This document shows, piece after piece, positions 27,339-37,626 of a DNA stretch of 64,000 nt. The first letter of the stretch is position 1. Each line of letters opens with the position of its first letter. Both the position numbers and the translations under genes were made by a program. The notes below the pieces were generated by a model. It ran no database searches and had not been told where the DNA came from. It saw only the letters and a program-made list of their open reading frames with translations. The stretch comes from Paenibacillus mucilaginosus 3016 (GTDB taxonomy: Bacteria; Bacillota; Bacilli; Paenibacillales; NBRC-103111), in NCBI RefSeq assembly GCF_000250655.1, contig NC_016935.1, positions 4,420,001 through 4,484,000 of the forward strand. Reading direction: 5' to 3'.

Positions 27339-30248
27339 CTAAGACTCCAGAGAATCCAGCAGCGTCGCAATCTCGGAATTCAGGTTCAGCGTATTAAGAA
27401 TGATTTGGAGAGCCTCAGCCCGGGTAGAGCTGCTCTTCGGCTCAAATCTGCCGGGTCCTTTTCCTTGAATGATGCCTGCTTCGGCAGCAGCCTGGATGGT
27501 ATCCTTGGCATAGGATTCCCCTGCGTCTTGGAACGTTCCTGTTGCCTCGTTCTTGTTTAGCTGATTCATATTGATAAGTCTGGACATAATCACCACAATC
27601 TCTTCACGGGAGATAGTCCGGTCCGGCTGGAACGTCCCATCCCCATAGCCTCCGATCACACCGGCTGCCGCAAACTGCTTAATCGCTTCATTTTCATTGG
27701 CCCAATGGCCGCCGATATCCTGAAGAGCCACTTGCTTGTCGCCGCTGACTTGAAAGAGGCGTGAGAGGATGGAGACGAATTCCGCACGGGAGATGGTTTG
27801 ATCCGGCTTCGCCGTTCCATCCTCATATCCTTGGATCACGTTAAGCTGGACGAAGAGATCGAAGGTCTTTTGTGCCCAGTGTCCCTTTGTATCCGATACT
27901 TTTGCAGGAGCCGCGGCTTTCTTGGCTTCCTCCACCTTCGCCAATACGTTCTCTTTCACGTTGTTGTCGGATTTCACTACGCTGCTATTGAAGATCCCGG
28001 CGTGTCCGGGCTTAGATGGTGCAGGTGTGGGATCCGGCACAGATGGGTTTGGTGCAGGTGTAGTTGTAGTTGTAGGTGTAGTTGTAGGTGTAGTTGTAGA
28101 TGTAGATATGCCTCCACCTCCGCCGGAAGCTTTCCGTGCGGCCTTGAGGACTGTCAGCGTGAACGGCTTCGTCTCCTGAGCTTGGCCTTTCTGTACCGTT
28201 GCGGTCAAGACCACTGCCGCATTGCCCGAACTGTAACTCGGGCGTACCACGGTGCCTGTATCCGAGATCACGCTCGTCTTATCAGAGGACCAAGTGATCG
28301 TAGTGCCGTTCAGGCCTGTGGCGGGCAGCGTAACGTTACCCGTCACGGAATCCGTCTGGTCGTTGGGCTGCAAGCCTACTAGCAATGCCGCTTTGTCAAT
28401 GGCCACTGCGGCTGCATCGGACATTAGTACGGTGAGGTCGAAGGTCTTCTCCAGTGTCACTGCACCCTTGGAGATGGTTGCTGTCACTTGGACCGTCTCC
28501 GTCGTATCGCCACGGGTCACTGTACCACTTGCGTCTACCCGGTCCGCGTTCGTGCTGGTCCAGGTAACAGCCGTGTCATGAAGTCCGTTCAGAGGCAAAA
28601 TCACATTCTGCGTTACGGAGCCGGCTGAATCACCAGGAAGATAACCGACCGACAACGCTTCTTTGGCCAAGGTTACCGCATCGGCATCGGAAAGTGAATC
28701 ACCGCTGCCGCCCGATCCCCCGCCGGATTCGGTGTTGCTGCCAGATCCTCCGTTGGAGCCTTCCGAAGGGGACTGAGCAGCCTCCAGAACAGTCAGCGTG
28801 AACGGCTTCGTGTCCTGAGCTTGGCCTTTCTGTACCGTTGCGGTCAAGACCACTGCCGCATTGCCCGTACCGTAACTCGGGCGTACCACGGTGCCCGTAT
28901 TCGAGATCACGCTCGTCTTATCCGAGGACCAAGTGATCGCAGTGCCGTTCAGGCCTGTGGCGGACAGCGTAACGTCACCCGTCACGGAATCCGTCTGGTC
29001 GTTGGGCTGCAAGCCTACAAGCAATGCCGCTTTGTCTGCGGCCACTGCCGCAGCATCGGACATCAGTACGGTGAGGTCGAAGGTCTTCTCCAGTGTCACT
29101 GCACCCTTGGAGATGGTTGCTGTCACTTGGACCGTCTCCGTCGTATCACCGCGGGTCACTGTACCACTTGCGTCTACCCGGTCCGCGTTCGTGCTGGTCC
29201 AGGTAACAGCCGTGTCATGAAGTGCGTTCACTGGCAAAATCACATTCCGGGTTACGGCGCCGGCCGAATCACCAGGAAGATAACCGACCGACAACGCTTC
29301 TCTTGCCTCCGCTACCGCCTGGGCGTCACTCAGCGTCTGTTCAAGGACGGTCAACGTGAACATTTTAGTGTCCGTAACATGTCCTTTAGTAATCGCAGCA
29401 GTTAGGTCTACGGAGGCATTTCCTTGTCCGACAGCAGGACGCTGCACGGTTCCTGCCTCAGAGATCACCGAAGGATCGCTGGAGCTCCACAATATCGTCG
29501 ACCCATTCTCTCCCGTTGGAGGCAGAGTGACATTGCTTTGTACGCCGGCAGCCGACTCGTTCACCGCGTAACCGATGGCGAGTCCACTTGTGTCTTCTGC
29601 TACCGCTTCATCATCTGGGAGGAATACGGAGACATTGGCATCCGTCAGCGAGAAGACACCCGCGTCTTGATTTGTGGTGATGATGCTTCCGTTAGCGGAT
29701 TTCATCGTCACCGTTGTAAACACAATGGAGGTACTGACTGCAGGGGCATCACTTTTTACATCCATAATCAAGTCCAACACGACCTCATCCGAGCCGGCTT
29801 GTATTGGATGGTCCGGGTCGTCCGCCTTGATATTCAAATCCATGGTATACGTGCCGTCCCCATTGTCAACTACGATAGGGGCATCCAGGGTGGCATTGCC
29901 CGATAGATTAGGACCAACGGAATAATAGCTGGGATCTGTATACTGCCACCCCCCGTTCAGCATGGGTACCGTATAATTAGATGTGTCGAACACATCGCCG
30001 TCATACGTTAATTGGATGTGCAGCTCTTCCGCATCGGCATCGGATGGGAGTCCGAGCTGGTCTCCCCGGATGCTGATGGATGCGATATCCCCCCGTTTAT
30101 ACACCAGCACATCATAAGTATTGACCTTCAATCCGATGGAGTTCCCGGAGGCCAGTACAGTGGGCGCTCCCCCTCCGAGCGGGGACAGCACCAAGGCTGC
30201 CGCAAGCAGGGCGTTCATGAAGCGTCGGGTGAAGCGAATACGATACAT
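27339..30248 (-). CDS. S-layer-anchored surface protein with atrophied-Ig (aBig) repeats
   Basis: A 969-residue secreted protein. It has a signal peptide (FMNALLAAALVLSPLGG..LA), a cohesin-like N-terminal beta domain (about 35-200), five tandem Ig-like repeats of the TGTVxRPxxxxGNAxVxLTA type (about 205-690), a low-complexity Thr/Pro linker (about 725-750), and three C-terminal SLH domains (about 790-960; for example DTKGHWAQKTFDLFVQL). SLH domains bind pyruvylated secondary wall polymer. The ATG at 30248 has GGGAGG upstream. Two adjacent repeats are almost identical copies (see repeat). The likely role is wall-bound adhesion or scaffolding; no enzyme domain is seen. Confidence 0.9.
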   Translation of the reverse strand: MYRIRFTRRFMNALLAAALVLSPLGGGAPTVLASGNSIGLKVNTYDVLVYKRGDIASISIRGDQLGLPSDADAEELHIQLTYDGDVFDTSNYTVPMLNGGWQYTDPSYYSVGPNLSGNATLDAPIVVDNGDGTYTMDLNIKADDPDHPIQAGSDEVVLDLIMDVKSDAPAVSTSIVFTTVTMKSANGSIITTNQDAGVFSLTDANVSVFLPDDEAVAEDTSGLAIGYAVNESAAGVQSNVTLPPTGENGSTILWSSSDPSVISEAGTVQRPAVGQGNASVDLTAAITKGHVTDTKMFTLTVLEQTLSDAQAVAEAREALSVGYLPGDSAGAVTRNVILPVNALHDTAVTWTSTNADRVDASGTVTRGDTTETVQVTATISKGAVTLEKTFDLTVLMSDAAAVAADKAALLVGLQPNDQTDSVTGDVTLSATGLNGTAITWSSDKTSVISNTGTVVRPSYGTGNAAVVLTATVQKGQAQDTKPFTLTVLEAAQSPSEGSNGGSGSNTESGGGSGGSGDSLSDADAVTLAKEALSVGYLPGDSAGSVTQNVILPLNGLHDTAVTWTSTNADRVDASGTVTRGDTTETVQVTATISKGAVTLEKTFDLTVLMSDAAAVAIDKAALLVGLQPNDQTDSVTGNVTLPATGLNGTTITWSSDKTSVISDTGTVVRPSYSSGNAAVVLTATVQKGQAQETKPFTLTVLKAARKASGGGGGISTSTTTPTTTPTTTTTPAPNPSVPDPTPAPSKPGHAGIFNSSVVKSDNNVKENVLAKVEEAKKAAAPAKVSDTKGHWAQKTFDLFVQLNVIQGYEDGTAKPDQTISRAEFVSILSRLFQVSGDKQVALQDIGGHWANENEAIKQFAAAGVIGGYGDGTFQPDRTISREEIVVIMSRLINMNQLNKNEATGTFQDAGESYAKDTIQAAAEAGIIQGKGPGRFEPKSSSTRAEALQIILNTLNLNSEIATLLDSLES
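28153..29320 (-). repeat. Near-identical 639-bp tandem duplication inside the S-layer gene
   Basis: About 28153-28680 and 28792-29320 match nearly base for base at a constant 639-base offset (213 codons, two Ig-like repeats), differing at only scattered sites. The duplication is in frame and therefore adds domains; near identity at DNA level marks it as recent or homogenised by recombination. Confidence 0.85.
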
Positions 30249-30331
30249 TGGGTTTCCTCCCGTGTCCATCTTGTTGTAGATCGAAAGGGCTGCTCTTCAC
30301 AAGCAGCCTCTCTCGGTCTTCCTTCAATGCT

Positions 30332-33300
30332 TTAAGGCGTATGAGAAGATAAGTAGATATACGTTAGCGGGTGAAGGTCCCACTCCCCGTTCAGCTGAAA
30401 CACGGTAGAGCCGGTCCTGACCCCGTGTTTACGAATCATGGTTCCAATGGTCGGAAGCGGTTGTGTGTTATTGGAGGAAGGCCTCCAATTCTTGTCGCCG
30501 ATCACGTCGACAACCTGGCCATCCTTAATGAGCTCGAAGGCACAAATGACATATCCGTCGTTCCCGTTTGTAGTCATTTTGAAAATGCCATGGAACCCTT
30601 GAACCGGCGCGATATCCATCAGATCATAGAAGGTATAATTGATTACGATCCCAAGTCTTCCTTGATAAATTTGCTGTACGTTGACATAAGGAGTCGAATT
30701 GATATCGTCGTTCATCATGACTTCCATCTGCTGCGTATTCAGATTGTACCGGTACCCTACTACCGTGTAATTGATTTGGCTCTCCGAATGGTTGAAGAAC
30801 TCCAGTGCAATCCTTCCCTCAGGTCCACGGGTATACTCCGCAAAGTAAACACCCGCCCCCTGCTGCTCCTGTACCACAACCTCGATGAACGCGCCTGTCC
30901 CGTCTTCGGCAATCACCCAGTACCCATAAGTTCCGAGTCCTGCCGGAACCACTTTAAACATCTTTCCATTCAGCACTTGCGGTATGTCCGGGGTCATGGC
31001 ACCTTTCGTCTGGTTGTACAGGGTAAGGCTGTTTTGCGTCGGGAAGAGAGCTGACAGGTCATACGAAACATCCGAGACCCCGTGCTTGGTCAGTATCTGT
31101 TTGTTATCCACAACCCGGACGGCCAAAACGTCGATCGTCGCATTCGTGACTCCGCCGCGCCCATCATGGGCCGTCACTGTTACCGTAGTTCTGCCATGTC
31201 CGGCTCCCGGAGAGAGAGTCAGCGTGCTGCCATTGATCGAGGCTCCAATCAGATTTCCATCTGCCGCGGTGGCGGTATAGGTCATCGCATCGTTATCCGG
31301 ATCGGTGAACAAATGAGCAATGGAGAACTGATTGGCCGGCACTCCGGTGCCGATCAGCTGCAGCGGGACAGTCCCTGCAACCACAGGCGATTCATTCGAA
31401 GCAACGTTTGCCGTGAACGGTGGTCTGCGCCGTGTTGCCCGCAGGGTCGTGGGCCGTCACGGTGATGACCGCTTGACCGTCTGCCACGCCCGTTACGATG
31501 AGCTGGCTGCCGTTAACAGAGACGGAAGCGATGGCTGCATCGGAGGTGACAGCTTCGTAAGTGAGCATATCCCCAATCCCCATCGCTGAACACGGGCAGC
31601 AGATTCAGTGTTACATCGCGGGTCGGCTTCAATGACTGGCTGCTGACAGGCGCCGCTACCGTCGGCGCCTGATTAGGCCGGACGGTGACATCAAAGGACC
31701 GGGTCACCGAACCGCCATGCCCATCCACTGCGGTGACGGTCACGCTGGCCGTACCCACAGCCACTGGGGAGAGGGTCAGCCGGCTGCCGTTCATGGATAC
31801 GGCTGCTGCAGACGCATTGGACGAAACGGCTGTGATCGTCAGCGGATCCCCATCCGGATCGGTGAAGACGCCGGTCAAATCGACCGCTGCATCCCCGCTG
31901 AATAGCGTGATCGTCTGGTCCTGAATCGGCGCGGCCTGCGGAGCCCGGTTGATCCGGATGGTGAACGTGTCGCTTTGCTGTCCGCCACGGCCGTCCTTGG
32001 CGATGACCCGAATCTCGGCTGTCCCGCCGGCCACAGGGTGAATCGTGAGCTGCCCCTGACTCAGTGCAGCCGTCGCCACATTCGGCGACAGCGACTCTAC
32101 GGTCAGCGTAAGGGCGTCTTGGTCTTGGTCGCCAAACAGCGTGCTCACATCCAGCTGCAGGTCACTGTCTCCCCACGTCATAACCTTGTCTTCCAGGGCG
32201 TTCAGCACCTGCGGAGCCCGGTTGATATCGACGGCAAAGGTCCGGCTCAAGCTTCCTCCCCGGCCGTCCTTTGCCGTGACCGTCACCGAGGTCGAGCCCG
32301 CGGCCACCGGCGTAAGGTGAACCTTCTTATCCGTAACCGATACGCTGGCCAGACCCGGATCGGCCGATACCGCTTCCATCGTCCAGGAGTCCCCGTCCGG
32401 GTCCGTGAACAGGCCGCTGAAGTCTACCGTTTGGCTCCCCTCCCCTAGCGTGATCGTTTGGCCCGTCAGCGAGCCTGCCGCTTCCGGCTTGCGGTTTACC
32501 TTCACCGTAAAGCTGCCGCTGACCGTGCCCCCCCGGCCGTCGTCTGCCGTCACCGTTACGCTTGTGCTTCCGGAGGATACCGGTACGGCCGTCAGCTGCG
32601 TACCGGACACCGATACCGTGGCAATGCCGGTGTCGACGGAAGCTGCAGTCAAGATCAGGGCATCCCCGTTGGCATCCGTAAAGCTCCCCGACAAGTCTAT
32701 GATCTCCGCAGTCCCATTCTCTTGAAGCATAAGATCGGCGATCGGCTGCCCGAGTGCCGGCGCCTCATTCACCCGAATGAGGAAGGCGTCGGTGATCGAT
32801 CCGCCAAAGCCGTCCTCTGCTGTAATGGTGACGGTCGTCGACCCGCCGGCGAGCGGTGTAATCTGCACCTGCTTGCCGGTGAGGCTCACGGCGGCAATGC
32901 CCGGATCTGCAGCTACAGCCTGCAGGGTCAGAGAATCGCCATTGCTATCGCTGAACACGGAAGTAAGGTCCACCGTTACAGGACCGGCACCGATCATGAC
33001 GTCCTGATCCGCAGCAGGGTTTGCCAACTGCGGAGCCCGGTTCGTACGCACCGTGAAGGTTTGGTAGGCTTGTCCGCCTTTGCCGTCCTTTGCCGTTACC
33101 GTGACAGGGGTTTGTCCGTCCGTTAACGACGTGATCTGCAGCTCAGAACCGCTGACCGTAACCACAGCGACCTGCTGATCCTGGGAGGAGGCCTCGAATG
33201 TCAGCGTATCTCCGTCCAAATCGCCAAAGGCATTTGAAAGCTCCAGTTTGCCGACGGTTCCCATCGTCACCACTTGTTCTGCAATGGCTGCGTCAGCGTC

Positions 33301-35421
33301 TGGCGCCCGGTTGGTTCTGACCGTGATGACTTTGCTCACGGACCCGCCCTTACCGTCCTGCACTGTAACCGTAATGGAAGCGGAGCCAGGCCCCGCCGGC
33401 GTCAAGATGAGTTCACTGCCGGATACGGCCGCCGTGGCCACCTCCGGATGATCCGAAGCTGTAACCTCATATGTAAGCGCATCGAGGTCCGGGTCGTTGA
33501 AGTACGTGCTCAGGTTCACCAGCGTATTCCCCGCATTCAGGGTGACGTACTGCTCTGGAACATCGGCGGCCACAGGATGCTGATTGACCGTAACGATGAA
33601 ATCATCGGCAGCCTTGTTGTTATACTTGTCGAATGCCTGAACTCTGACCGTTATTTTCCCTTTCAACCGCGGTTCCACCGTGAGTATGTTCCCGGTGACC
33701 GTTGCCGTGACGATTTCCGGTGCAGAAGCGGTCTTAACGAGCTGCGCTTTGTAGGAAGTTATGTTGTTGTCAGCATCGGTGAATACCTGGGAAAGATCGA
33801 TATCTTTGGTCGAGCCCATGGTAATCGTCAAATCGCTGATCGGGTTTGCGACCTTCGGCGAGCTTCCCGTAGAGGAGCCTCCGCCGGAGGAGCTGGTGGA
33901 AGACGTTGGAGCTGAAGTGCTCTGTACTCCGCTCACCGCCCCAATCTGGGATTGGACCTGGGAATAGTTCGTAACGACACTGCCCGGTGTCACCCCCGCC
34001 GGAAGCGTCAAGCTCTGCACTTGCGTTTGAGAACCCAGTGTAACCTTGGATGCGGACGGAGCCAGGTTAAGCTGGTTGACCGTCCCCATGGTTCCCAATG
34101 TTACCGGAGCGGCCGTATCAATGGTCACTTTGCCGATGCTGGCACTCCCCGTAATGGTAGTAGCTGCATTCACCTGCAGAGCGTCAACTTTGCCCTGCAG
34201 CTCCACGTTCTGCGCGCCATCCTTCAGCGTGACCTGATCGATATTCGCTTCCGCGCTTCCCACAAGCGCGGCGTTCGAAGTAACATTCACCTCTTGGACG
34301 AAAGCCTGGCCGAGGATCTCGACCCGTACCTCTTCTTTATTCACATCCACGGTGGTTAACGCGGAATCCTTAAAGACAACGGTATTCGTATCGCCGCCGT
34401 TGACCAGCGTCTTCCCTTTTACATCGATGCTTTCGCTGTAAAAGTCCTGCTGCAGCTCACGGCTGATCTCCAAATCGCCTGTAATGGTCAGATCCTTCAG
34501 TGAGATATAGTCTGCGGCCACCTTAAGCGCCCCATCAATCACGCCCTGCTGACCATGCAGCAGCAGATTGCCGCTGAACTCTTCTCCGCCGGGGAGCGCG
34601 GCTTTACCGCTGCTGCGCAGCTCGAGGTAAGTAATCCTGCTGATCTGGCCGTCCGCCTCCTCGAAGCGAATCTTGGCCCCTTTCAGGACCAGGCTGTTCC
34701 GGGGGTGCAGAATGCTCTGCACCTGTTCGGACGCCGTGTACTTCCGCCCGCCGATATACACCGCGTCACTGGAGATGCGCTGGACTGTATGGGGAGCCAT
34801 CTGAAGGAAGCGCCCGGCCACCATAGCAACGGCTTGGCGGTCCGCTTCATCCAGCGGACGGAAGCGGCCGTCATCCCCGCCTTCAATCAGTCCAAGATCC
34901 GCAGCCTTGGCTACGGCCTTCTTGGCATACTCTGCAATGGCTTCGGCGTCCTTGAATGTAACAGAAGCCGCGGCTCCCGCAGGTGTGGCTTCCCCAATTG
35001 AAGCTTCAAAAATAACCGCCATGTCCTGGCGGGTCAGAGGCTGAGCACCGCCGAAACGGCCTTCGCGGATCCCGCTGACCAGCCCGGCTTTCACGGCAGC
35101 CTCAATATAGGGATAAGCGTAATGCTCTACCGGAATATCCGTGAAGGTTGGAGCCGAAGGCGGATTGGAGATATCCAATCCAAGCGCGCGGGCCAGGACG
35201 ATGATGAAATCCTGCCGTGTCATTCGGCCCGCGGGGATGAACCGGCCTTCTCCAACGCCCTCAACGATGCCCGCTTCTACGAGCTGCTCAATCGTGCCTT
35301 TTGCATAAGAATGTTCAATATCTGTAAAGGCCCCCTGCAAGGGGCTTGCCTGAACTGGAGAAACGAGAGTGCTGAGAAGTGCTGCAGTGGTCAGCACCTT
35401 GATTGCCTGATGTCTATACAT
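30332..35421 (-). pseudogene. Giant S-layer-anchored Ig/cadherin-repeat protein with two frameshifts
   Basis: About 1,690 residues if repaired. Signal peptide and three N-terminal SLH domains (for example AFTDIEHSYAKGTIEQL), a central beta-helix-like stretch, then about a dozen 90-residue cadherin/Ig-like repeats, each with an NRAP start, FTDxDGD and TVTAxDGxGG. The C-terminal segment (EYTRGPEGRIALEFFN ... YIYLSSH) resembles a lamin-tail-like domain. An extra base near 31575 (breaking FSDGDGD) and another near 31413-31423 split it into three frames. Start 35421 follows GGAAGG at long spacing; GTG at 35430 is an alternative. Both breaks lie in repeats, so assembly error is plausible. Confidence 0.85.
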
Positions 35422-35562
35422 GAGATGCACGTTCCTTCCTTCTACGTTTCTCAAAAAGTTTAAAATAGTCACATTCCATTAATGTCGGTTTATGTCGAGG
35501 GATACATTAGAAAAATTTTTCAAGAGAATAATGAGACCGATTACAGCTGGATCAAAACAAAA

Positions 35563-35582
35563 GACACACCGGTTCGGTGTGC
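35563..35582 (-). terminator. Terminator after nucB
   Basis: CACACCG (35565-35571) pairs with CGGTGTG (35575-35581), followed on the minus strand by TCTTTTGTTTT. It lies 25 bases past the nucB stop. Confidence 0.85.
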
Positions 35583-35606
35583 CTGGTCACTTACGAAATC
35601 ATTTTC

Positions 35607-36032
35607 TTATGGCAATTGAAATAAAATCCGGCTTCCGTCCGGGAACCGCTCGAGCTGATTGCCGATCCATGAGCCTGCCCCCCTATTATCCGCGAAGGGC
35701 ACATACTCTACATCCGCACCGGTGCCGCCCTCGGCACACATCGCCATAGGCCACTCATCCCGGTCGTAGCCCTTTTTCGTCGGAATGCCTTTCAGCGATT
35801 CTTTGCGGTTCTCCTCCGCCCCCTCCCGGTCAATCGTACACACAGCCGATTCCCCTTCGGCTATAGCCTCCCGGATATGCTTCAGCGTCTCGGGATACCG
35901 GTCCGCCGGCAGAATCAGCGTATAGTCTACGCCGTCTGGCTGCTGTGTATCCTGTTCTCCAAGAACTTGAAATACAACAATAGCAAGGATGAGAAAAAAT
36001 ATCATCTGAACGATCAAGCGCACCTTCTTCAT
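35607..36032 (-). CDS. nucB: NucA/NucB-type extracellular deoxyribonuclease
   Basis: 141 residues, about the size of B. subtilis NucB. An N-terminal signal/anchor helix (residues 6-24) precedes the compact nuclease domain. Landmarks are LPADRYPETLKHI, CTIDREGAEENRKESLKGIP, YDRDEWPMAMC and DNRGAGSWIGNQL. NucB is a secreted DNase made during sporulation that degrades mother-cell DNA and disperses biofilm. It is monocistronic, with its own terminator. Confidence 0.93.
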   Translation of the reverse strand: MKKVRLIVQMIFFLILAIVVFQVLGEQDTQQPDGVDYTLILPADRYPETLKHIREAIAEGESAVCTIDREGAEENRKESLKGIPTKKGYDRDEWPMAMCAEGGTGADVEYVPFADNRGAGSWIGNQLERFPDGSRILFQLP

Positions 36033-36097
36033 TCGTGACTTTCGGCTCCCTCCTGTTACTATGTGGTCATCTCTACGCGGTCATAGTGGAACGTTAA

Positions 36098-36553
36098 TCA
36101 TCGATTCCATCCATTGAAATGCCTGAGCATCTGGATGAAGTCACGAAGCTCTTCATCTTTCCAGTTCGAGAGTCGTTCATAATAAACGGATTCTTTCTCC
36201 TGAAGGGCCTCCATTACCTTTTGTTGACCATCCTCGGTAAGTGACAGCACCACTCCCCTTCCATCCTTAGGCGATGCTTCTCTGTTCACATACCCCAGGG
36301 ACTCCAGCTGTTTGACAAGTCGGCTTACCGAACTGCGATCCATCGCAGTGGATTCCGCTAATGCGGCGGCATTCGTTGGTCCATAGGAATACAGCCAGCG
36401 AACGATATGGAAGGCCGCAGGTTGAATGGCGGGGTCGAATTTCGCTGCAGCTCTGACGTTCAAGGCATGGACAGCACTGATGAGAGCATTCAGCTGCTCC
36501 CCCAATTGAAGCTGGAGTCTCTCCCTCGATTCCGTTCCCGGTTGGTTATCCAT
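36098..36553 (-). CDS. MarR-family regulator
   Basis: A 151-residue winged-helix protein. The recognition region NAAALAESTAMDRSSVSRLV (about residues 58-78) and wing (NREASPKDGRGVVLSLTEDG) are clear. The ATG at 36553 has AAAGGGG seven bases upstream. Divergent from an SDR gene; the shared promoter carries a perfect inverted repeat over its -35 box, so it is probably the repressor of that gene and perhaps of itself. Confidence 0.92.
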   Translation of the reverse strand: MDNQPGTESRERLQLQLGEQLNALISAVHALNVRAAAKFDPAIQPAAFHIVRWLYSYGPTNAAALAESTAMDRSSVSRLVKQLESLGYVNREASPKDGRGVVLSLTEDGQQKVMEALQEKESVYYERLSNWKDEELRDFIQMLRHFNGWNR

Positions 36554-36588
36554 TCGCAATCCCCTTTCTTAGAATCCATTACTCTAGT

Positions 36589-36621
36589 TTAATTGACAAA
36601 TATCAATTAAGTCAATATAAT
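36589..36621 (+). promoter_or_regulatory. Consensus sigma-A promoter of the SDR gene, overlapped by a MarR-type operator
   Basis: TTGACA (36593-36598), 17-base spacer, TATAAT (36616-36621) is a perfect consensus promoter. The inverted repeat TTAATTGA-N6-TCAATTAA (36589-36610) covers the -35 box. A repressor bound there would block RNA polymerase, and the divergent marR gene is the obvious source. Confidence 0.85.
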
Positions 36622-36705
36622 GGATATATGTCAACTAAATGCTTGCTGCTTGCTTCCCACAGGAAGAGTGTAGAAAAATGGTATCATTATGAAGGAGCAG
36701 TGACC

Positions 36706-37626
36706 ATGACTAAAAAAACAGCTGTCATCACAGGGGCCACCAGCGGGCTGGGGCAGCTCGTCGCGTTAGAACTGGGAAGACGCGGTTTTCACCTTGTTCT
36801 GACTGCCAGGAGTAAAGATCGCGCTGCACACACAAAAAAGCAGATGGAAGAAAAGGCACCCTCTGCGAAAGTGGACTTCTTTTATGCGGATTTGTCGCTC
36901 CTTAAGGACGTAAACCGGGTAGGGAACGAAATCGCCGCTGCTTACCCTGCCATTGATGTGCTGTTGAACAATGCGGGAATCCATGCGTTTGAGGCACGCG
37001 TCACTCCCGAGGGGCTTCCCGAAATGATCGCGGTCAATTATTTGGCGCCTTGGCTTTTGACACACCGCTTAAAGCCCTGCCTGCAGAATGCGGGCAAGGC
37101 CAGAATAGTGAATGTGGCCTCGGAGGCTTCACGCCGTCACGGGAAGCTGAAGCTGCCGGAGGATTTAACGGATTCCACCCCGTTTACCGCACTCGGGTCT
37201 TCCCCCATCTATGGGAAAACCAAATTGTTCAACATTATGTTCACTGCTGAGCTTGCAAGACGGTGGGCAGGTACGGGAATCAGCGTGAATGCATTGAATC
37301 CGGGATTTAATGTTACCGGGCTCGGGCGGGAGCTCTGGTTCGCCCCGTTGCTGGAACGAATGTTGAAGTTACTCCGCCTTGGCGATCCGCGGAGAGGAGC
37401 CGATCTGATGACCCGCCTGATGGTCGAGCCCAAATATCAGCAAATCACCGGCGGGTACTTTACCGTTGGAACCGGAACATCCATCGAACCGGCGTATCCC
37501 GGAGGAGATGCCGCCATGCAGCGCAAGCTGTGGGAGGCAACCGAAGCGCTGCTGGAGACAAAAGGGTTTCCTGCGTCAAAGATACCGGGCAACGATCCGG
37601 ACCAGCTTGGCCGGCAGTTCGTTTAG
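36706..37626 (+). CDS. Short-chain dehydrogenase/reductase
   Basis: A 306-residue SDR of the retinol-dehydrogenase-like group. TGATSGLGQ (residues 10-18) binds NAD(P), NNAG is near 90, and the Ser...YxxxK active site reads VASEAS then YGKTK near 165. A C-terminal extension beyond 250 is usual for this group. The ATG at 36706 has GAAGGAG upstream. Its strong, repressible promoter and divergent MarR partner suggest induction by a reactive or toxic compound (inference). The 3' end overlaps the convergent VWA gene by 51 bases. Confidence 0.9.
   Translation: MTKKTAVITGATSGLGQLVALELGRRGFHLVLTARSKDRAAHTKKQMEEKAPSAKVDFFYADLSLLKDVNRVGNEIAAAYPAIDVLLNNAGIHAFEARVTPEGLPEMIAVNYLAPWLLTHRLKPCLQNAGKARIVNVASEASRRHGKLKLPEDLTDSTPFTALGSSPIYGKTKLFNIMFTAELARRWAGTGISVNALNPGFNVTGLGRELWFAPLLERMLKLLRLGDPRRGADLMTRLMVEPKYQQITGGYFTVGTGTSIEPAYPGGDAAMQRKLWEATEALLETKGFPASKIPGNDPDQLGRQFV

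Noticed and set aside
28030..28115. Short regular repeats resembling a CRISPR array or VNTR
   Set aside because: They encode a Thr/Pro linker within the S-layer protein; units are only a few codons with no unique spacers.
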